Part shown: piece by piece, positions 41,895 through 42,739 of the stretch
Layout of the letters: every line of letters starts with the position of its first letter
Numbering within the stretch: the first letter of the stretch is position 1
Assembly: GCA_022794255.1 (NCBI GenBank)
Contig: JAAWEL010000053.1
Coordinates: forward strand, 1 to 42,739
Source of the DNA: Lachnospiraceae bacterium
GTDB taxonomy: Bacteria > Bacillota > Clostridia > Lachnospirales > Lachnospiraceae
Direction: 5' to 3'
DNA: 42,739 nt
The notes under the pieces: generated by a model
Seen by the model: the letters and a program-made list of their open reading frames with translations, nothing else
What the model was told of the DNA's origin: nothing
Databases searched by the model: none
Program-made: the position numbers and the translations under genes

Positions 41895-42192
41895 AGATAA
41901 TCAGAGCATAAAATTGGCTATAGTGGCTATAAAACTTACGGAAAATAGTGTAAAACTAACAAAAATGGAAAAACGATTTAAAAATATGTTGAAATCAAAT
42001 TAAATTAAGGATATAATTAAATTAAATAAAAGAAAAATTACAGAATCTTGATAAAGAGGGAGGATTTAAGGGGGAAAAGAAAGAAAATAGAAGGGGATTT
42101 TCAGGAAAACAACGGAATATCGGCTGGATAATGAAAACAAAAGGAATAAAATTCCCACATGAGATTAATTGTATTTTAACTAGATTTAATTA

Positions 42193-42256
42193 TGAACAAA
42201 GTGAATTATGCATAAAATAAATCATCAACAAAGTAAATTGTGAACAAAGTAAACAG
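42193..42256 (+). repeat. Tandem 16-bp repeat array upstream of alpha-galactosidase
   Basis: Units start at 42193, 42209, 42225 and 42241. Units 1, 3 and 4 share the core AACAAAGT and agree pairwise at 12-13 of 16 positions; unit 2 is degenerate. The exact 16-base phase suggests a multi-site operator, although AT bias raises chance similarity. Confidence 0.55.
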
Positions 42257-42320
42257 GAAGTGGTTTGGTAACAAATGGTTTCAATCGTCACTTATTTTAG
42301 GAATCAGGAGGATGTATAGC

Positions 42321-42739
42321 ATGAGAATTGAGCAATTGGAAGAGGAAGGGCTGTTTCGGCTGACAGCCGGAAACATGGAGTATGTGATTGGGATTGCAGA
42401 TGAAAAGTATGTGGGGCATGTATATTTTGGGAAACGAATAGGGGATAACCGGTGCGGCTGTCTGATGAGGACAGAGGAGGCTCCCTTTGTGCCATCAAAG
42501 AATCTGCGGGACAAATGTTCCTTTGCGGATGCATTTTTGGCAGAATATTCTACCTGGGGGGTGGGGGATTACCGGGACAGCAGCCTGAGTGTGAGAAGCG
42601 AGGAAGGCTTTCGGGGCTGTGAGCTTCATTATGAGGGCTATCGGATTTTGGAGGGTAAGCCAAAGCTGCCGGGGCTGCCGTCTACCTTCTGCGGGGAAGG
42701 AGAGAGGGGCGCCGGGATGACTCTGGAGCTGGACTGTGG
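42321..42739 (+). CDS. Alpha-galactosidase, GH36 family (N-terminal part, cut by window end)
   Basis: An open frame runs from the ATG at 42321 (CAGGAGG 9 bases upstream) to the window edge: 139 codons and a partial one. The N-terminal beta-sandwich of GH36 alpha-galactosidases is recognisable from YVGHVYFGKRI, EYSTWGVGDYRDSSLSVR and LEGKPKLPGLPSTF, where related enzymes have a WGxGDYR motif and a KPxLxGLPxT motif. No signal peptide is seen, so the enzyme is cytoplasmic and would remove alpha-1,6-galactose from imported galactomannan or raffinose-type sugars. The catalytic residues lie beyond the window. The truncation is an effect of the window, not a pseudogene. Confidence 0.88.
   Translation, partial: MRIEQLEEEGLFRLTAGNMEYVIGIADEKYVGHVYFGKRIGDNRCGCLMRTEEAPFVPSKNLRDKCSFADAFLAEYSTWGVGDYRDSSLSVRSEEGFRGCELHYEGYRILEGKPKLPGLPSTFCGEGERGAGMTLELDC

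Larger units (their letters stand above)
41747..42320 (+). promoter_or_regulatory. Long regulatory spacer before the alpha-galactosidase gene
   Basis: There is no gene in these 574 bases. They hold a possible structured RNA at 41790-41848: outer stem GGACAAAG/CTTTGTCC and inner hairpin AATCC/GGATT. A cre-like site is at 41881-41894. AAATTAAATTAA occurs at 41997-42008 and a related copy at 42015. Four 16-base tandem units lie at 42193-42256, and TATGCATAA at 42207-42215. A weak TTGTAT-16-TATGAA promoter (42169-42196) is possible. The sugar-control roles are inferred. Confidence 0.5.

Noticed and set aside
1..42739. CRISPR arrays and tRNA or rRNA genes
   Set aside because: No regularly spaced identical repeats with unique spacers and no cloverleaf or rRNA-like sequence were recognised; the tandem arrays found are coding or lack spacers.

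Overview
The window looks like a chromosome segment of a gut-type Bacillota, most likely Lachnospiraceae (inference). The basis is AGGAGG-type ribosome binding sites, consensus sigma-A promoters, coding DNA of moderate GC with AT-rich spacers, and a plant-glycan locus with an ABC importer. There are no rRNA or tRNA genes, CRISPR arrays or transposase genes.

Region 1 (1-14950, + strand) reads as one long operon and looks like the distal part of a contractile-injection-system (eCIS / Afp / PVC-like) cluster. It holds a beta-sandwich accessory protein, a PAAR-like DUF4280 spike-tip protein, a 1730-residue repetitive protein, a small helical protein, a YbjN-like chaperone-type protein and a tandem AAA+ ATPase closely resembling the Afp15 type. 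Two paralogous membrane proteins follow, with an outside sensor, HAMP and degenerate class III cyclase domains. Sheath, tube and baseplate genes are not in the window and would be expected to the left. A hairpin-forming inverted repeat sits at the left edge.

Region 2 (14974-17856, - strand) is a two-gene unit: a VIT/VWA surface protein with a SEP-type C-terminal sorting signal and a dedicated exosortase resembling XrtK, with Cys/Arg/His catalytic residues. Region 3 (18273-24205, + strand) is a nucleic-acid-processing operon: a Suv3-like helicase with a C-terminal zinc ribbon, an alpha/beta hydrolase, and a three-part WYL-like / SF1 helicase / DUF2726-type nuclease fusion.

Region 4 (24194-38400, + strand) is a mannan or galactomannan utilisation locus. 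It comprises a LacI-type regulator with an exact TTGACA-17-TATAAT promoter, an ABC importer (lipoprotein and two permeases, no ATPase), a GH26 mannanase anchored by a C-terminal membrane segment, and a 2013-residue secreted protein built of a repeated ~95-residue beta module. A truncated GH36 alpha-galactosidase at the right edge fits removal of galactose side chains from the same substrate. Between the two carbohydrate parts lies region 5 (38502-41746): a divergent Hsp90 translationally coupled to a 400-residue helical partner, with its own promoter and terminator.

The most unusual points are the exosortase with a single VIT/VWA target, the giant proteins in the injection-system and mannan loci, the helicase-nuclease fusion, the Hsp90 pair, and the AT-rich repeated motifs in front of the sugar genes. 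All functional calls rest on reading motifs and recalled family features; no database search was run.
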